Part shown: in pieces, positions 34,027 to 43,169 of the stretch
How the letters are laid out: each line of letters starts with the position of its first letter
Position numbering within the stretch: the first letter of the stretch is position 1
Source of the DNA: Peterkaempfera bronchialis
Lineage (GTDB): Bacteria > Actinomycetota > Actinomycetes > Streptomycetales > Streptomycetaceae
Length of the DNA: 64,000 bases
NCBI RefSeq assembly: GCF_003258605.2
Contig: NZ_CP031264.1
Span: 6,502,232-6,566,231, forward strand
Reading direction: 5' to 3'
Notes under the pieces: model-generated
Told to the model about the DNA's origin: nothing
What the model saw: only the letters and a program-made list of their open reading frames with translations
Database searches by the model: none
Made by a program: the position numbers and the translations under genes

Positions 34027-35325
34027 GTGACGCCTTCGCTGCCGACCGCCCGGCCGCAGCCCGGCCTCGGCGCGGGCCCGTCCGGGGTCGGGCGGACCGC
34101 CGGAAGGGCACGGCGGCGGCGGGGGCGGTCGGTCGGGGTGGCGCTGGGTGCCGCCGCGCTGCTGCTGGGCGGTCGGCTGCCCGCCGCGTCCGCCGACACC
34201 GCGCGGGACCACGAGTGGCCGCTGCACAGCCTGCACGCCCAGCAGGCGTGGCGTACCACCCGAGGGGCCGGGACGTTGGTCGCGGTGCTGGACACGGGCG
34301 TGGACCCGCACCACCCCGACCTCACCGGGCAGGTGCTGGCCGGGAAGGACACGGTCGGCGTCGGTGCGCGCCCCGGCGAACGGGCCTGGGCGCGGCACGG
34401 CACCGGCATGGCCGCGATCATCGCCGGGCACGGACACGGCCCCGGGCGGACCGAGGGCGTCCTCGGGATCGCGCCGGCCGCGCGGATCCTCCCGGTCCGG
34501 GTGATCCTGGAGGACGCCGATCCCCAGCGCCCTAAGGCCCGCAGCCGCCCGGGCAATGCCGTGGCGGCGGGCATCCGCTGGGCCGTGGACCACGGCGCCG
34601 ACGTGATCAACCTCTCGCTCGGCGACGACAGCGAGGCCGCCCACTCCGACCCGGAGGAGAACGCGGCGGTCCAGTACGCGCTGCGCCGGGGCGTGCCACT
34701 GGTGGCCTCGGCGGGCAACGGCCGCCGGGGCGGCGACCGTTCCTCGTACCCCGCCGCCTACCCGGGGGTGATCGCCGTCGCGGCGGTGGACCGCGACGGC
34801 CGACCGGCCGACTTCTCGACCCGCCGCTGGTACACCTCCGTCGCGGCGCCCGGCGTGGACGTGGTGATCGCCGACCCCGACCGGCACTACTACGAGGGCT
34901 GGGGCACCAGCGCGGCGGCGGCCTATGTCTCCGGCGTGGTCGCCCTGCTGCGGTCGGCCCACCCGGGGCTGAACCCCGCCCAGATCCGGACCGCCCTGGA
35001 GGGCACCGCCGCCCGCCGCCCGGCCCACGGCCGCAGCGACGCGCTGGGGGCGGGACTGGTCGATCCGGTGGCGGCGCTGGCGGCGGCGGCCCGGATGCGG
35101 CCGGAGCCCGCCGTGCCGCGCCCGGCTCCGGCTGCCCAGGTCCGGTTCGGACCGGTCCCGGCGGCGCCCGCACCCGGTCCGCTCGCCCGCCGCACGTCGT
35201 GGAGCCGCCTGCTGCGGGTGCCGGTCGGCGGGTCGCTGGTGGTGTTCGCCGGGCTGCTGTGGCGCGGGCGGCGGCGCCCATCGCCCGGGACGACGGTCAG
35301 GTCCGGGTCTCCAACGCATCGGTGA
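34027..35325 (+). CDS. S8-family subtilisin-like protease, mycosin-like
   Basis: A 432-residue membrane-anchored serine protease. The signal segment (V-G-V-A-L-G-A-A-A-L-L-L-G) is followed by a subtilase domain with Asp89 (V-L-D-T-G-V-D), His124 (R-H-G-T-G-M) and Ser295 (W-G-T-S-A-A-A), then a Pro/Ala linker and a C-terminal membrane helix (G-S-L-V-V-F-A-G-L-L-W) with a basic tail. This is the layout of mycosins, the proteases of type VII secretion, but no EccB-E or WXG100 genes are in this window. GTG 34027 overlaps the stop of the repeat frame. Its 3' end overlaps the convergent hydrolase gene by 29 bp. Confidence 0.85.
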   Translation: MTPSLPTARPQPGLGAGPSGVGRTAGRARRRRGRSVGVALGAAALLLGGRLPAASADTARDHEWPLHSLHAQQAWRTTRGAGTLVAVLDTGVDPHHPDLTGQVLAGKDTVGVGARPGERAWARHGTGMAAIIAGHGHGPGRTEGVLGIAPAARILPVRVILEDADPQRPKARSRPGNAVAAGIRWAVDHGADVINLSLGDDSEAAHSDPEENAAVQYALRRGVPLVASAGNGRRGGDRSSYPAAYPGVIAVAAVDRDGRPADFSTRRWYTSVAAPGVDVVIADPDRHYYEGWGTSAAAAYVSGVVALLRSAHPGLNPAQIRTALEGTAARRPAHGRSDALGAGLVDPVAALAAAARMRPEPAVPRPAPAAQVRFGPVPAAPAPGPLARRTSWSRLLRVPVGGSLVVFAGLLWRGRRRPSPGTTVRSGSPTHR

Positions 35326-36349
35326 GCGCGTCCGCTGCGGCCTCGGCGGCCGACTCGACCAGGGAGACGCCCTTGGCCTGGGTGGTGCTGCCGTCCGAGA
35401 GGACGGCGATCAGCAACCGGTGGCCGCCGTGGTCGACCCGGCCGATGCTGTTGACCACCCAGAGCCCGGTACTGCTGCGGGGCAGCCAGCCGTTCTTCAG
35501 CAGGGGCGCGGTGCCGGGGTCGGCTGCGGCGGAGACGCCCCAGCCCTGGTCGGCCTCGACCTGCCCCATCAGGGTGTGCAGATAGTCGCGGGCGGCGCTG
35601 CCGAGCGGTGAGTCCTGGCCGAAGACCGCCTGGAGCAGCGTCAGCTGGTCGGCGGCGGTGGTCTCGGTCAGGCCCCAGCGGCCGGCGGCCCCGGCGGTGG
35701 TGGCGGTGAGACCGAAGGTGCGGTTGGCACGGTCCAGCCCGGCGGCCAGGCCGATCCTGGTGTAGAGGGCGTCGGCGGCGTCATTGTCGCTGTTCTCGAT
35801 CATCGTGGCGGCCCAGGCCCGCTCCTGGGCGGTCAGCCGGCGGTCCGCGTTCTGGGCCTGGAGCAGCAGCGCGGCCAGGATGTCGACCTTGGCGATGCTC
35901 GCGGTGGCAAAGGTGTGCCCGGAGCCGCCGTAGCCGGCGGTCAGCCCGGTGGTGAGGTCCGCCACCGCGACCGACAGGTTGCCCTCCGCCGTGGCGGTCA
36001 CCGGGCGCACTGCCCGGGCCACCGCAGCCGCCACGTCCGCCGCGACCGCTTGGCCGGTGCCGGATGGCGACGCACTCCCCGACACCTGCTCCTCCGGGAC
36101 CGCCGATCGGCCGACGGGGCCGGTGGCCGCTGCGGTGACGGACGGGGACGCGGTGGAACGCAGCGCAGCCGTGTCGCCCAACCCGTCACCGGACATATGC
36201 ACCACCGCCCCGCAGCCGACCGCTGCGGCAGCCAGCAGTACCGTCCACCGCCATGTCCATCCCCGGTACCTTCCCCGCCGTCTCTGCCGCCGCCGCCCGC
36301 CGACCGGGCGGTCCGCCGCCCCCACCCTTTCAGATTCCCCTCGTGGCAT
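35297..36349 (-). CDS. Beta-lactamase-fold serine hydrolase, membrane anchored
   Basis: A 350-residue predicted protein. After a basic N-terminus comes one membrane helix (W-T-V-L-L-A-A-A-A-V-G-C-G) and then a Ser/Thr/Pro linker. The class A beta-lactamase-like fold has S-I-A-K (SxxK nucleophile), S-D-N in E-N-S-D-N-D (SxN) and K-N-G (KTG equivalent). It lacks an obvious omega-loop Glu motif, so carboxypeptidase or esterase activity is as likely as beta-lactam hydrolysis. The ATG at 36349 has a poor ribosome site; an internal GTG preceded by AAAGG is an alternative. It is divergent from sseB. Confidence 0.78.
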   Translation of the reverse strand: MPRGESERVGAADRPVGGRRRQRRRGRYRGWTWRWTVLLAAAAVGCGAVVHMSGDGLGDTAALRSTASPSVTAAATGPVGRSAVPEEQVSGSASPSGTGQAVAADVAAAVARAVRPVTATAEGNLSVAVADLTTGLTAGYGGSGHTFATASIAKVDILAALLLQAQNADRRLTAQERAWAATMIENSDNDAADALYTRIGLAAGLDRANRTFGLTATTAGAAGRWGLTETTAADQLTLLQAVFGQDSPLGSAARDYLHTLMGQVEADQGWGVSAAADPGTAPLLKNGWLPRSSTGLWVVNSIGRVDHGGHRLLIAVLSDGSTTQAKGVSLVESAAEAAADALTDALETRT

Positions 36350-36430
36350 GCCCGGGACGCTAGAAGCCGCTCCTGCGAGAAGGCTGAGAGCAAGGTGAGC
36401 GCCGCCTGAGAACGCCGACCGGCCGTCGCA

Positions 36431-36436
36431 TACCCT
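36431..36436 (+). promoter_or_regulatory. sseB -10 element, probable leaderless transcript
   Basis: TACCCT ends 7 nt before GTG 36444, and no ribosome site is visible between them. Confidence 0.4.
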
Positions 36437-36443
36437 CAGGGGC

Positions 36444-37190
36444 GTGGAGCGCAAGAACATCCCGGATCCCGGCTTCGCCGGAGACAGCGGCGGCGCCGAT
36501 CCGCGCCTGGCCGAAGCCCTCGCCCGCTGGGCCGACGACCCTGCGGGGGCGGAGCCCGAACTGCTGGCCGCAATCGCCGCCGCCCGCCTGATGGTGCCGG
36601 TGGTGGCACTGCTCGGCGAGGTGGAGACCGGGTCGGACGGCCTGCGGCGGGAGAAGACCAGCGATATGGCCGTCCCCGTCGTGGAGGCGCCGGACGGTCG
36701 GCGGGCGCTGCCCGCCTTCACCTGCCTGGAGTCCCTGGCCCGGTGGCGGGCCGATGCCCGCCCGGTGCCGGTGCACGGCCGCCAGGCGGTGCTGGCCGCG
36801 TACGCGGAGCAGGCGGACACCCTGCTGGTGGACCCGGCCGGGCCGGTCTCCTACCAGCTGACCGGCGCCCCGCTGCGAGCCGTGGCCGAGGGGCGCGAGC
36901 ACCTTCCGGCGGCCCGCGACCCGGAGGTGCTGGCGGAGGTGCGCCGCGTGGTGGCGGCCGAGTCCGCCGTCTCGCGGGCCTATCTGCGGCCCGCCGAGCA
37001 GACCGACGCCGTGCTTGCCCTGGTGCCGGAGCCGGGCGCCGACGACGACGCGGTACGCGGGGCGGCCCAGCGGATCGCCGGTGCGCTCGCCGGGAACGAA
37101 CTGCTGCGGGTGCGCCTGGACCGGGGCCTGGACCTGGCGCTGATGCCCGCCTCTGCGGCGGTCGGCGGAGAGCCGCTCTACTCACGCTGA
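36444..37190 (+). CDS. SseB-family protein
   Basis: A 248-residue acidic soluble protein that matches the SseB N-terminal layout (L-L-A-A-I-A-A-A-R-L-M-V-P-V-V-A, then A-L-P-A-F-T-C-L-E-S-L-A-R-W and a C-terminal R-Y-like L-R-P-A-E-Q-T-D). In Streptomyces such proteins are abundant and of unknown function; the Escherichia coli SseB was linked to serine sensitivity and should not be taken as functional proof. Upstream spacing supports a leaderless GTG start. Confidence 0.8.
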   Translation: MERKNIPDPGFAGDSGGADPRLAEALARWADDPAGAEPELLAAIAAARLMVPVVALLGEVETGSDGLRREKTSDMAVPVVEAPDGRRALPAFTCLESLARWRADARPVPVHGRQAVLAAYAEQADTLLVDPAGPVSYQLTGAPLRAVAEGREHLPAARDPEVLAEVRRVVAAESAVSRAYLRPAEQTDAVLALVPEPGADDDAVRGAAQRIAGALAGNELLRVRLDRGLDLALMPASAAVGGEPLYSR

Positions 37191-37195
37191 GCGGT

Positions 37196-37243
37196 GAGCG
37201 CCTGAGTGCCTGGGTACCTGAGCGCCTGAGTGCCTGAGTGCCG
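37196..37243 (+). repeat. Six 8-bp tandem repeats
   Basis: GAGCGCCT, GAGTGCCT, GGGTACCT, GAGCGCCT, GAGTGCCT, GAGTGCCG run without interruption just after the sseB stop codon and merge into the 24-bp hairpin. Confidence 0.85.
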
Positions 37244-37292
37244 CGTACGGCTGAGGGGCCGCCCACCCGGGCGGCCCCTCAGCCGTACGCGG
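37241..37292. terminator. Perfect 24-bp hairpin between convergent sseB and DUF1844 genes
   Basis: The arm 37241-37264 is exactly complementary to 37269-37292, with the 4-nt loop ACCC. Both arms contain GTACGGCTGAGGGG or its complement. It is the longest perfect stem in the window and should stop transcription from both sides. Confidence 0.92.
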
Positions 37293-37298
37293 TCGCCG

Positions 37299-37676
37299 TC
37301 AGGCGTAGACCGGGCCGGTGAACTTCTCGCCCGGGCCCTGCCCCGGCGCGTCCGGCACCAGCGATGCCTCGCGGAAGGCCAGCTGGAGCGAGCGCAGCCC
37401 GTCGCGGAGCGGCGCGGCGTGGAAGTTGCTGATCTCGGGGGCGCCCGCGGTGACCAGACCGGCCAGCGCGGTGATCAGCTTGCGGGCCTCGTCCAGGTCC
37501 TTGTGCGCCTCGCCGTCCTCGGCGAGCCCGCACTTCACGGCGGCGGCGCTCATCAGATGCACTGCCACGGTGGTGATCACCTCGACGGCGGGCACATCCG
37601 CGATGTCGCGGGCGGCGGCGTCGTCCTCGGGCGCGTCGGGGATCGCGTCGGGGATGGGGTCAGGCTGGGTGCTCAT
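37299..37676 (-). CDS. DUF1844 protein
   Basis: A 125-residue protein with an acidic N-terminus and the DUF1844 core: V-E-V-I-T-T-V-A-V-H-L-M-S-A-A-A-V-K and D-L-D-E-A-R-K-L-I-T-A-L-A-G-L. It is predicted to be all-helical and ends L-R-D-G-L-R-S-L-Q. The gene lies upstream of and divergent to infC in many actinobacteria. Function is unknown. Confidence 0.85.
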   Translation of the reverse strand: MSTQPDPIPDAIPDAPEDDAAARDIADVPAVEVITTVAVHLMSAAAVKCGLAEDGEAHKDLDEARKLITALAGLVTAGAPEISNFHAAPLRDGLRSLQLAFREASLVPDAPGQGPGEKFTGPVYA

Positions 37677-37770
37677 GGTCTCGCTTGTCTCTGCGGGTAG
37701 TCCCTGGGGATGCTCTCCCCGGGAGCGTACGCGGCGGGATCCGGAGTAACGCTGCGGACCCGAACGCTGG

Positions 37771-38161
37771 TATGCTTCGAGACTGACCGGCTGTACACAT
37801 CACCTTGTGCCTACACAGAGATGTGCACAGCCAGCAAGTGGAGGCTCCACGTACGAGGGACCCGATTGGGTTTCCAGTCAGTCTCCCACCCGATCGTCCT
37901 CCGGGTCGACGGGTTCCGGTCTGCGGTGGACACCCTTGGTGTCCGGTCCGCTCATGCCCCGCGCGGGGAACCTCGCGAGGGCGCTTCCGGTTGTTGTGGA
38001 GCCCCGCCTGTGCACCGTGCGGGGCTTTTTTCGTGTCCGCGGTGCGCGCCCGACGAGGCGCGCAGCGCAGCGCGGATGAAGTCCCGCCCGGTGAGTCGAG
38101 TCGACACGTGCGACCGCCGCCCGACGGCCGCATCGGAAAAAGGTGCAACCGAGGAGGCCCC
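37771..38161 (+). promoter_or_regulatory. infC promoter and long 5' leader RNA
   Basis: TGGTATGCT (TATGCT at 37771-37776) is a good extended -10. Transcription from about 37783 gives a leader of about 380 nt before infC, with no supported gene. Recognisable elements are an imperfect 10-bp inverted repeat (TGTACACATC near 37792 against GATGTGCACA), a palindrome around CCCCGCGCGGGG at 37957-37968, and a U-tract terminator at 38001-38031. The GCGGGG at 37963-37968 can pair with the terminator 5' arm, so an antiterminator structure is plausible. Confidence 0.65.
38001..38031 (+). terminator. Rho-independent-type terminator inside the infC leader
   Basis: GCCCCGC (38001-38007) and GCGGGGC (38019-38025) form a 7-bp stem with an 11-nt loop, followed directly by TTTTTT. 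It lies 130 nt upstream of infC, the classic place for an attenuator that regulates IF3/L35/L20 synthesis. Confidence 0.8.
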
Positions 38162-38830
38162 ATCAGCACCGAGCCCCGCATCAACGACCGGATTCGCGTC
38201 CCCGAGGTGCGACTCGTCGGTCCCAGTGGCGAGCAGGTCGGCATCGTGCCGCTTGCCAAGGCGCTGGAGCTTGCGCAGGAGTACGACCTGGACCTGGTCG
38301 AGGTCGCGGCGACCGCACGGCCGCCGGTATGCAAGCTCATGGACTACGGCAAGTTCAAGTACGAGTCGGCCATGAAGGCCCGTGAAGCGCGCAAGAACCA
38401 GGCGCACACGGTCATCAAGGAGATGAAGCTCCGGCCGAAGATCGACCCGCACGACTACGACACCAAGAAGGGTCACGTCGTCCGGTTCCTCAAGCAGGGC
38501 GACAAGGTCAAGATCACGATCATGTTCCGCGGTCGTGAGCAGTCCCGCCCCGAGCTGGGCTTCCGACTGCTGCAGCGGCTCGCGGACGACGTCCAGGACC
38601 TGGGCTTCGTCGAGTCCTCGCCCAAGCAGGACGGCCGTAACATGATCATGGTCCTCGGTCCGCACAAGAAGAAGACCGAGGCGATGGCCGAGGCCCGTGA
38701 GGCCGCCGCCGCCCGTAAGGCCGAGCGTCAGGGCCGCACCGCCGGACCGGAGGCCGATGAGGCCGACGAGGCCGTCGGAGCCCCCGAGGCCGCCGAGGCC
38801 GAGCAGCCGGCCGAGGCTTCGGCCGAGTAG
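38162..38830 (+). CDS. infC: Translation initiation factor IF-3, apparent ATC start
   Basis: A 222-residue IF3: N-domain ([14 protein letters not shown]), linker helix, and C-domain ([12 protein letters not shown] and I-M-F-R-G-R-E), followed by an acidic Ala/Glu tail that is longer than in Escherichia coli. The only well-placed start is ATC 38162 before S-T-E-P-R-I-N-D, with GAGGAGG 4 nt upstream; there is no ATG, GTG or TTG at the family's N-terminus. Non-standard infC starts (AUU in Escherichia coli) allow IF3 to repress its own translation. rpmI and rplT follow. Confidence 0.93.
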   Translation: MSTEPRINDRIRVPEVRLVGPSGEQVGIVPLAKALELAQEYDLDLVEVAATARPPVCKLMDYGKFKYESAMKAREARKNQAHTVIKEMKLRPKIDPHDYDTKKGHVVRFLKQGDKVKITIMFRGREQSRPELGFRLLQRLADDVQDLGFVESSPKQDGRNMIMVLGPHKKKTEAMAEAREAAAARKAERQGRTAGPEADEADEAVGAPEAAEAEQPAEASAE

Positions 38831-38839
38831 TTCCACCTC

Positions 38840-38866
38840 GGTACCGGGGCGGCCTGCCCCGGCACC
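38840..38866 (+). terminator. Hairpin between infC and rpmI
   Basis: CCGGGGC (38844-38850) pairs with GCCCCGG (38856-38862), with GGT/ACC extending the stem past one mismatch. It may reduce readthrough or stabilise the upstream message. Confidence 0.5.
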
Positions 38867-38941
38867 CGAAGATCCATCCAGCGCTCCCGCCCGAGCCCCG
38901 TGATGCGGGCGGGAGCGGACCGACGAGGAGAGTACGGCGAC

Positions 38942-39136
38942 ATGCCGAAGAACAAGACGCACAGCGGCGCCAGCAAGCGCTTCAAGCTCACTGGCTCCGG
39001 CAAGGTGGTGCGCCAGCGCGCCGGCCGCCGTCACCTGCTTGAGCACAAGCCCTCCACGCTGACCCGCCGCCTGGCCGGCACGGTCGAGATGGCCCCGGCC
39101 GACGCCAAGAAGGTCAAGAAGCTTCTCGGCAAGTGA
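38942..39136 (+). CDS. rpmI: 50S ribosomal protein L35
   Basis: A 64-residue basic protein with the typical L35 sequence [15 protein letters not shown] and K-P-S-T-L-T-R-R-L. It binds 23S rRNA in the large subunit. ATG 38942 follows AGGAGAG. It is the middle gene of the infC-rpmI-rplT operon. Confidence 0.97.
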   Translation: MPKNKTHSGASKRFKLTGSGKVVRQRAGRRHLLEHKPSTLTRRLAGTVEMAPADAKKVKKLLGK

Positions 39137-39142
39137 TCATGC

Positions 39143-39166
39143 CCCGCACCGCAGCACCGGTGCGGG
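39143..39166 (+). terminator. Hairpin between rpmI and rplT
   Basis: CCCGCACC (39143-39150) pairs with GGTGCGGG (39159-39166) around an 8-nt loop. Since the genes are expected to be cotranscribed, it may be a pause or RNA-processing element, or a binding site for feedback by L20. Confidence 0.4.
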
Positions 39167-39243
39167 AACCGGCAGATCCTTTCCGACCTATTCGAATGCG
39201 GACCGCGTGAAGACGTCCGCGGTCCTACCCAAGGAGTAATGCA

Positions 39244-39639
39244 GTGGCACGCGTCAAGCGGGCGGTCAACGCCCACAAGAAGCGCCGGGTCATCCTCGAG
39301 CGGGCGAGCGGCTACCGTGGCCAGCGGTCGCGCCTGTACCGCAAGGCGAAGGAGCAGGTCACCCACTCCCTCGTCTACAACTACAACGACCGCAAGAAGC
39401 GCAAGGGCGACTTCCGCCAGCTGTGGATCCAGCGGATCAACGCCGCCGCGCGTGCGAACGGCATCACCTACAACCGCTTCGTCCAGGGTCTGAAGGCCGC
39501 CAACATCGAGATCGACCGCAAGATGCTGGCCGAGCTCGCGGTGAACGACCCCAACGCCTTCGCCACCCTCGTCGAGGTGGCCCAGAAGGCGCTGCCGGCC
39601 GACGTGAACGCCCCCAAGGCCGCCGCCGACGCCGCCTGA
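39244..39639 (+). CDS. rplT: 50S ribosomal protein L20
   Basis: A 131-residue basic protein starting [15 protein letters not shown], with the conserved R-L-Y-R-K-A-K-E-Q and [10 protein letters not shown]. It is needed early in 50S assembly and in other bacteria represses its own operon. GTG 39244 follows AAGGAG. A 12-bp terminator hairpin follows. Confidence 0.97.
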   Translation: MARVKRAVNAHKKRRVILERASGYRGQRSRLYRKAKEQVTHSLVYNYNDRKKRKGDFRQLWIQRINAAARANGITYNRFVQGLKAANIEIDRKMLAELAVNDPNAFATLVEVAQKALPADVNAPKAAADAA

Positions 39640-39671
39640 TCCAGGCAGCAGGCCCGGCATCGGGCCGAGCA

Positions 39672-39706
39672 TGGACCCGCAGGAGCCCAGCGCGCCTGCG
39701 GGTCCA
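39672..39706 (+). terminator. Terminator hairpin after rplT
   Basis: TGGACCCGCAGG (39672-39683) is fully complementary to 39695-39706 with an 11-nt loop, ending the infC operon. Confidence 0.75.
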
Positions 39707-39744
39707 CGCGTTTCCGTCCGCATCGGCACCCCGCAGAAAGCGCC

Positions 39745-40623
39745 ATGGCTACCACCGACCGCCCCGAGCAGGGCCCCCTGCTGACCTCCCTGCGCTCCCC
39801 CCGGGTCACCGCCGCCCGGCGCCTCGCCCGCCGCGCCCAGCGCACCAAGGAGCGCCGCTTCATCGCCGAGGGCCCGCAGGCCGTCCGGGAGGCCGTCGCC
39901 CACGGGCCGGTCCCCGGCACCGGCGAGCATGCCGTGGTGGAGATCTACACCACCCCCGAGGCGGCCGAGCGCCACGCCGAGATCGTGGCCGCCGCCCGCG
40001 CCGCCGGGGTCCCGGTGCTCAGCGCCACCACCGAGGTGATCGCCGACATCTGCCAGACGGTCACCCCGCAGGGCATCGTCGGCGTCTGCCGCTTTGTCGA
40101 CACCCCCTTCGACGCGGTGCTGGCGGCCCGGCCCCGGCTGGTGGCCGTACTCGCCAACGTCCGCGACCCCGGCAACGCCGGGACCGTGCTGCGCACCGCC
40201 GACGCGGCCGGAGCGGACGCGGTGGTGCTCACCGACGCCTCGGTGGACCTCTACAACCCCAAGGCGGTCCGCGCCTCGGTCGGCAGCCTCTTCCACCTCC
40301 CGGTCGCGGTGGGCGTGCCGGTGGCCGCCGCCGTCGCCGGGCTGCGCGCCGCCGGGGTGCGGGTGGTGGCCGCGGACGGCGCGGGCGACCGCGACCTGGA
40401 CGCGGAGCTGGACGACGGCGCGCTGGGCGGCCCCGCCGCCTGGGTCTTCGGCAATGAGGCATGGGGGCTGCCGGAGGAGACCCGCGCGCTGGCCGACGCG
40501 GTGGTGCGCGTCCCCATCCACGGGCACGCCGAGAGCCTCAACCTCGCCACCGCCGCCGCGGTGTGCCTCTATGCGTCCGCCCGTGCCCAGCGCGTAGCCG
40601 GAGGGTGCCGCGCGGGCGGGTAG
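39745..40623 (+). CDS. SpoU/TrmH-family 2'-O-methyltransferase
   Basis: A 292-residue SPOUT methyltransferase for rRNA or tRNA ribose. The N-terminal substrate-binding domain carries R-F-I-A-E-G-P-Q-A-V-R-E-A. The SPOUT knot motifs are N-V-R-D-P-G-N-A-G-T-V-L-R-T-A-D-A (motif 1), W-V-F-G-N-E-A-W-G-L (motif 2) and V-P-I-H-G-H-A-E-S-L-N-L-A-T-A (motif 3). It likely methylates rRNA, given the position after rplT, but the target site is not defined by sequence. Confidence 0.9.
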   Translation: MATTDRPEQGPLLTSLRSPRVTAARRLARRAQRTKERRFIAEGPQAVREAVAHGPVPGTGEHAVVEIYTTPEAAERHAEIVAAARAAGVPVLSATTEVIADICQTVTPQGIVGVCRFVDTPFDAVLAARPRLVAVLANVRDPGNAGTVLRTADAAGADAVVLTDASVDLYNPKAVRASVGSLFHLPVAVGVPVAAAVAGLRAAGVRVVAADGAGDRDLDAELDDGALGGPAAWVFGNEAWGLPEETRALADAVVRVPIHGHAESLNLATAAAVCLYASARAQRVAGGCRAGG

Positions 40624-40714
40624 AGACGCTACTGTGAGGCCCGTCGGGGCCCGAGGCGAGAGACGGCGGGCCGCCGACCGGGCGCCGGTCGGCCAGCACG
40701 CGGGGGGAAGCGGA

Positions 40715-41866
40715 TTGTCCCAGTTCACCGGTGAAGGGCGCGGCGGGGACGCCACCGGTCCCGGGTTCGACCCGGACGACCTGCCCGACGGACTGCTGGT
40801 CGCCGACGAGCACGGCGATGTGGTCTGCTTCAACGCGGCGGCGGCCCGCATCACCGGCATCCGGCCCGGCGACGCCCTCGGCCGCCCGTTCGCCTCGGTG
40901 CTGCCGCTGGAGGACCTGGACGGCCGCCGCTGGTGGCAGTGCACCGACCCGTACGGCGGCCTCGCCACCCGCACCCGTCAGCCCGAGCGCAATCTGCTGC
41001 TGCCGGGCGGTCGCGAGGTGCTGGTCTCGGCGCGCTATGTGCGGGCGGTGCGGTGCGGGCCGGTGCGGCAGCTGGTGGTGGCGCTGCGCGGTACGGAGGC
41101 CCGGCGCCGCACCGAGCGCAGCCACGCCGAGCTGATCGCCACCGTCGCGCATGAGCTGCGCTCCCCGCTGACCAGCGTCAAGGGGTTCACCGCCACGCTG
41201 CTCGGCAAGTGGGAACGTTTCACCGAGGACCAGAAGAAGCTGATGCTGGAGACCGTCGACGCCGACGCCGACCGGGTCACCCGGCTGATCGCCGAGCTGC
41301 TGGACATATCCCGGATCGACGCGGGCCGGCTGGAGCTGCGCCGCCAGGTGGTGGACATCGCCTCGGCGGTGCACCGCCATGTCGACTCCATGGCCGCGGC
41401 CGGCATCGCCGCCGACCGGTTCCGGATCCGGCTGCACGAGCCGCTGCCGCAGCTCTGGGCCGACTCCGACAAGGTGGACCAGGTGCTGTGGAACCTGCTG
41501 GAAAACGCGGTGCGGCACGGCGAGGGGACTGTCACCATCGAGGTGGAGCCCGCCAAGGAACTCGTGGCGGGCCCGGCGGAGCCCCGGCTGCCCGGGGCGC
41601 GTCGCACCGAGGCCGCAGGGCGCGTACTGGAAGGGACGGCCGTCACCGTGAGCGATGAGGGCCCCGGCATCCCCGAGGACGCCATCCCCCGGGTCTTCAC
41701 GCGCTTCTGGCGCGGCAGCCGGCGCGGCGGCACCGGCCTTGGCCTCTATATCGTCAAGGGCATCGTCGAAGCCCACGGCGGAGCCATCCGGGTGGGCCGC
41801 GCCCCCGGCGGCGGCGCCCGATTCCGATTCATCCTGCCCGCCGGGGTCCCCGACTTCATGCTGTAG
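40715..41866 (+). CDS. Orphan PAS-domain sensor histidine kinase
   Basis: A 383-residue soluble kinase with no membrane helix: a PAS domain (about 20-120), HisKA with phospho-acceptor His146 in V-A-H-E-L-R-S-P-L, and an HATPase domain with N (L-W-N-L-L-E-N-A-V), G1 (S-D-E-G-P-G-I) and G2 (G-G-T-G-L-G-L-Y-I) boxes. No response regulator gene is adjacent. The TTG start at 40715 has GGGGGGAAG 5 nt upstream; a GTG at 40634 would add an Arg-rich stretch. The PAS domain could sense a cytoplasmic ligand or redox state. Confidence 0.85.
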   Translation: MSQFTGEGRGGDATGPGFDPDDLPDGLLVADEHGDVVCFNAAAARITGIRPGDALGRPFASVLPLEDLDGRRWWQCTDPYGGLATRTRQPERNLLLPGGREVLVSARYVRAVRCGPVRQLVVALRGTEARRRTERSHAELIATVAHELRSPLTSVKGFTATLLGKWERFTEDQKKLMLETVDADADRVTRLIAELLDISRIDAGRLELRRQVVDIASAVHRHVDSMAAAGIAADRFRIRLHEPLPQLWADSDKVDQVLWNLLENAVRHGEGTVTIEVEPAKELVAGPAEPRLPGARRTEAAGRVLEGTAVTVSDEGPGIPEDAIPRVFTRFWRGSRRGGTGLGLYIVKGIVEAHGGAIRVGRAPGGGARFRFILPAGVPDFML

Positions 41867-41918
41867 TCGGCAGACCCGGCGGGCTTACCGGCCGGGACCC
41901 TTCCCCCGGTGCGACTAG

Positions 41919-43168
<1,250 letters not shown>

Positions 43169-43169
<1 letters not shown>

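Noticed and set aside
32102-34030. A 642-codon frame through the gene at 32508 and the repeats as one protein
   Set aside because: The upstream half is out of frame with the clear membrane-protein gene. Only the part from GTG 33353 is worth considering.
37805-38161. N-terminal extension of IF3 through the leader
   Set aside because: It would translate the terminator hairpin and has no similarity to IF3; the ribosome site is directly before ATC 38162.
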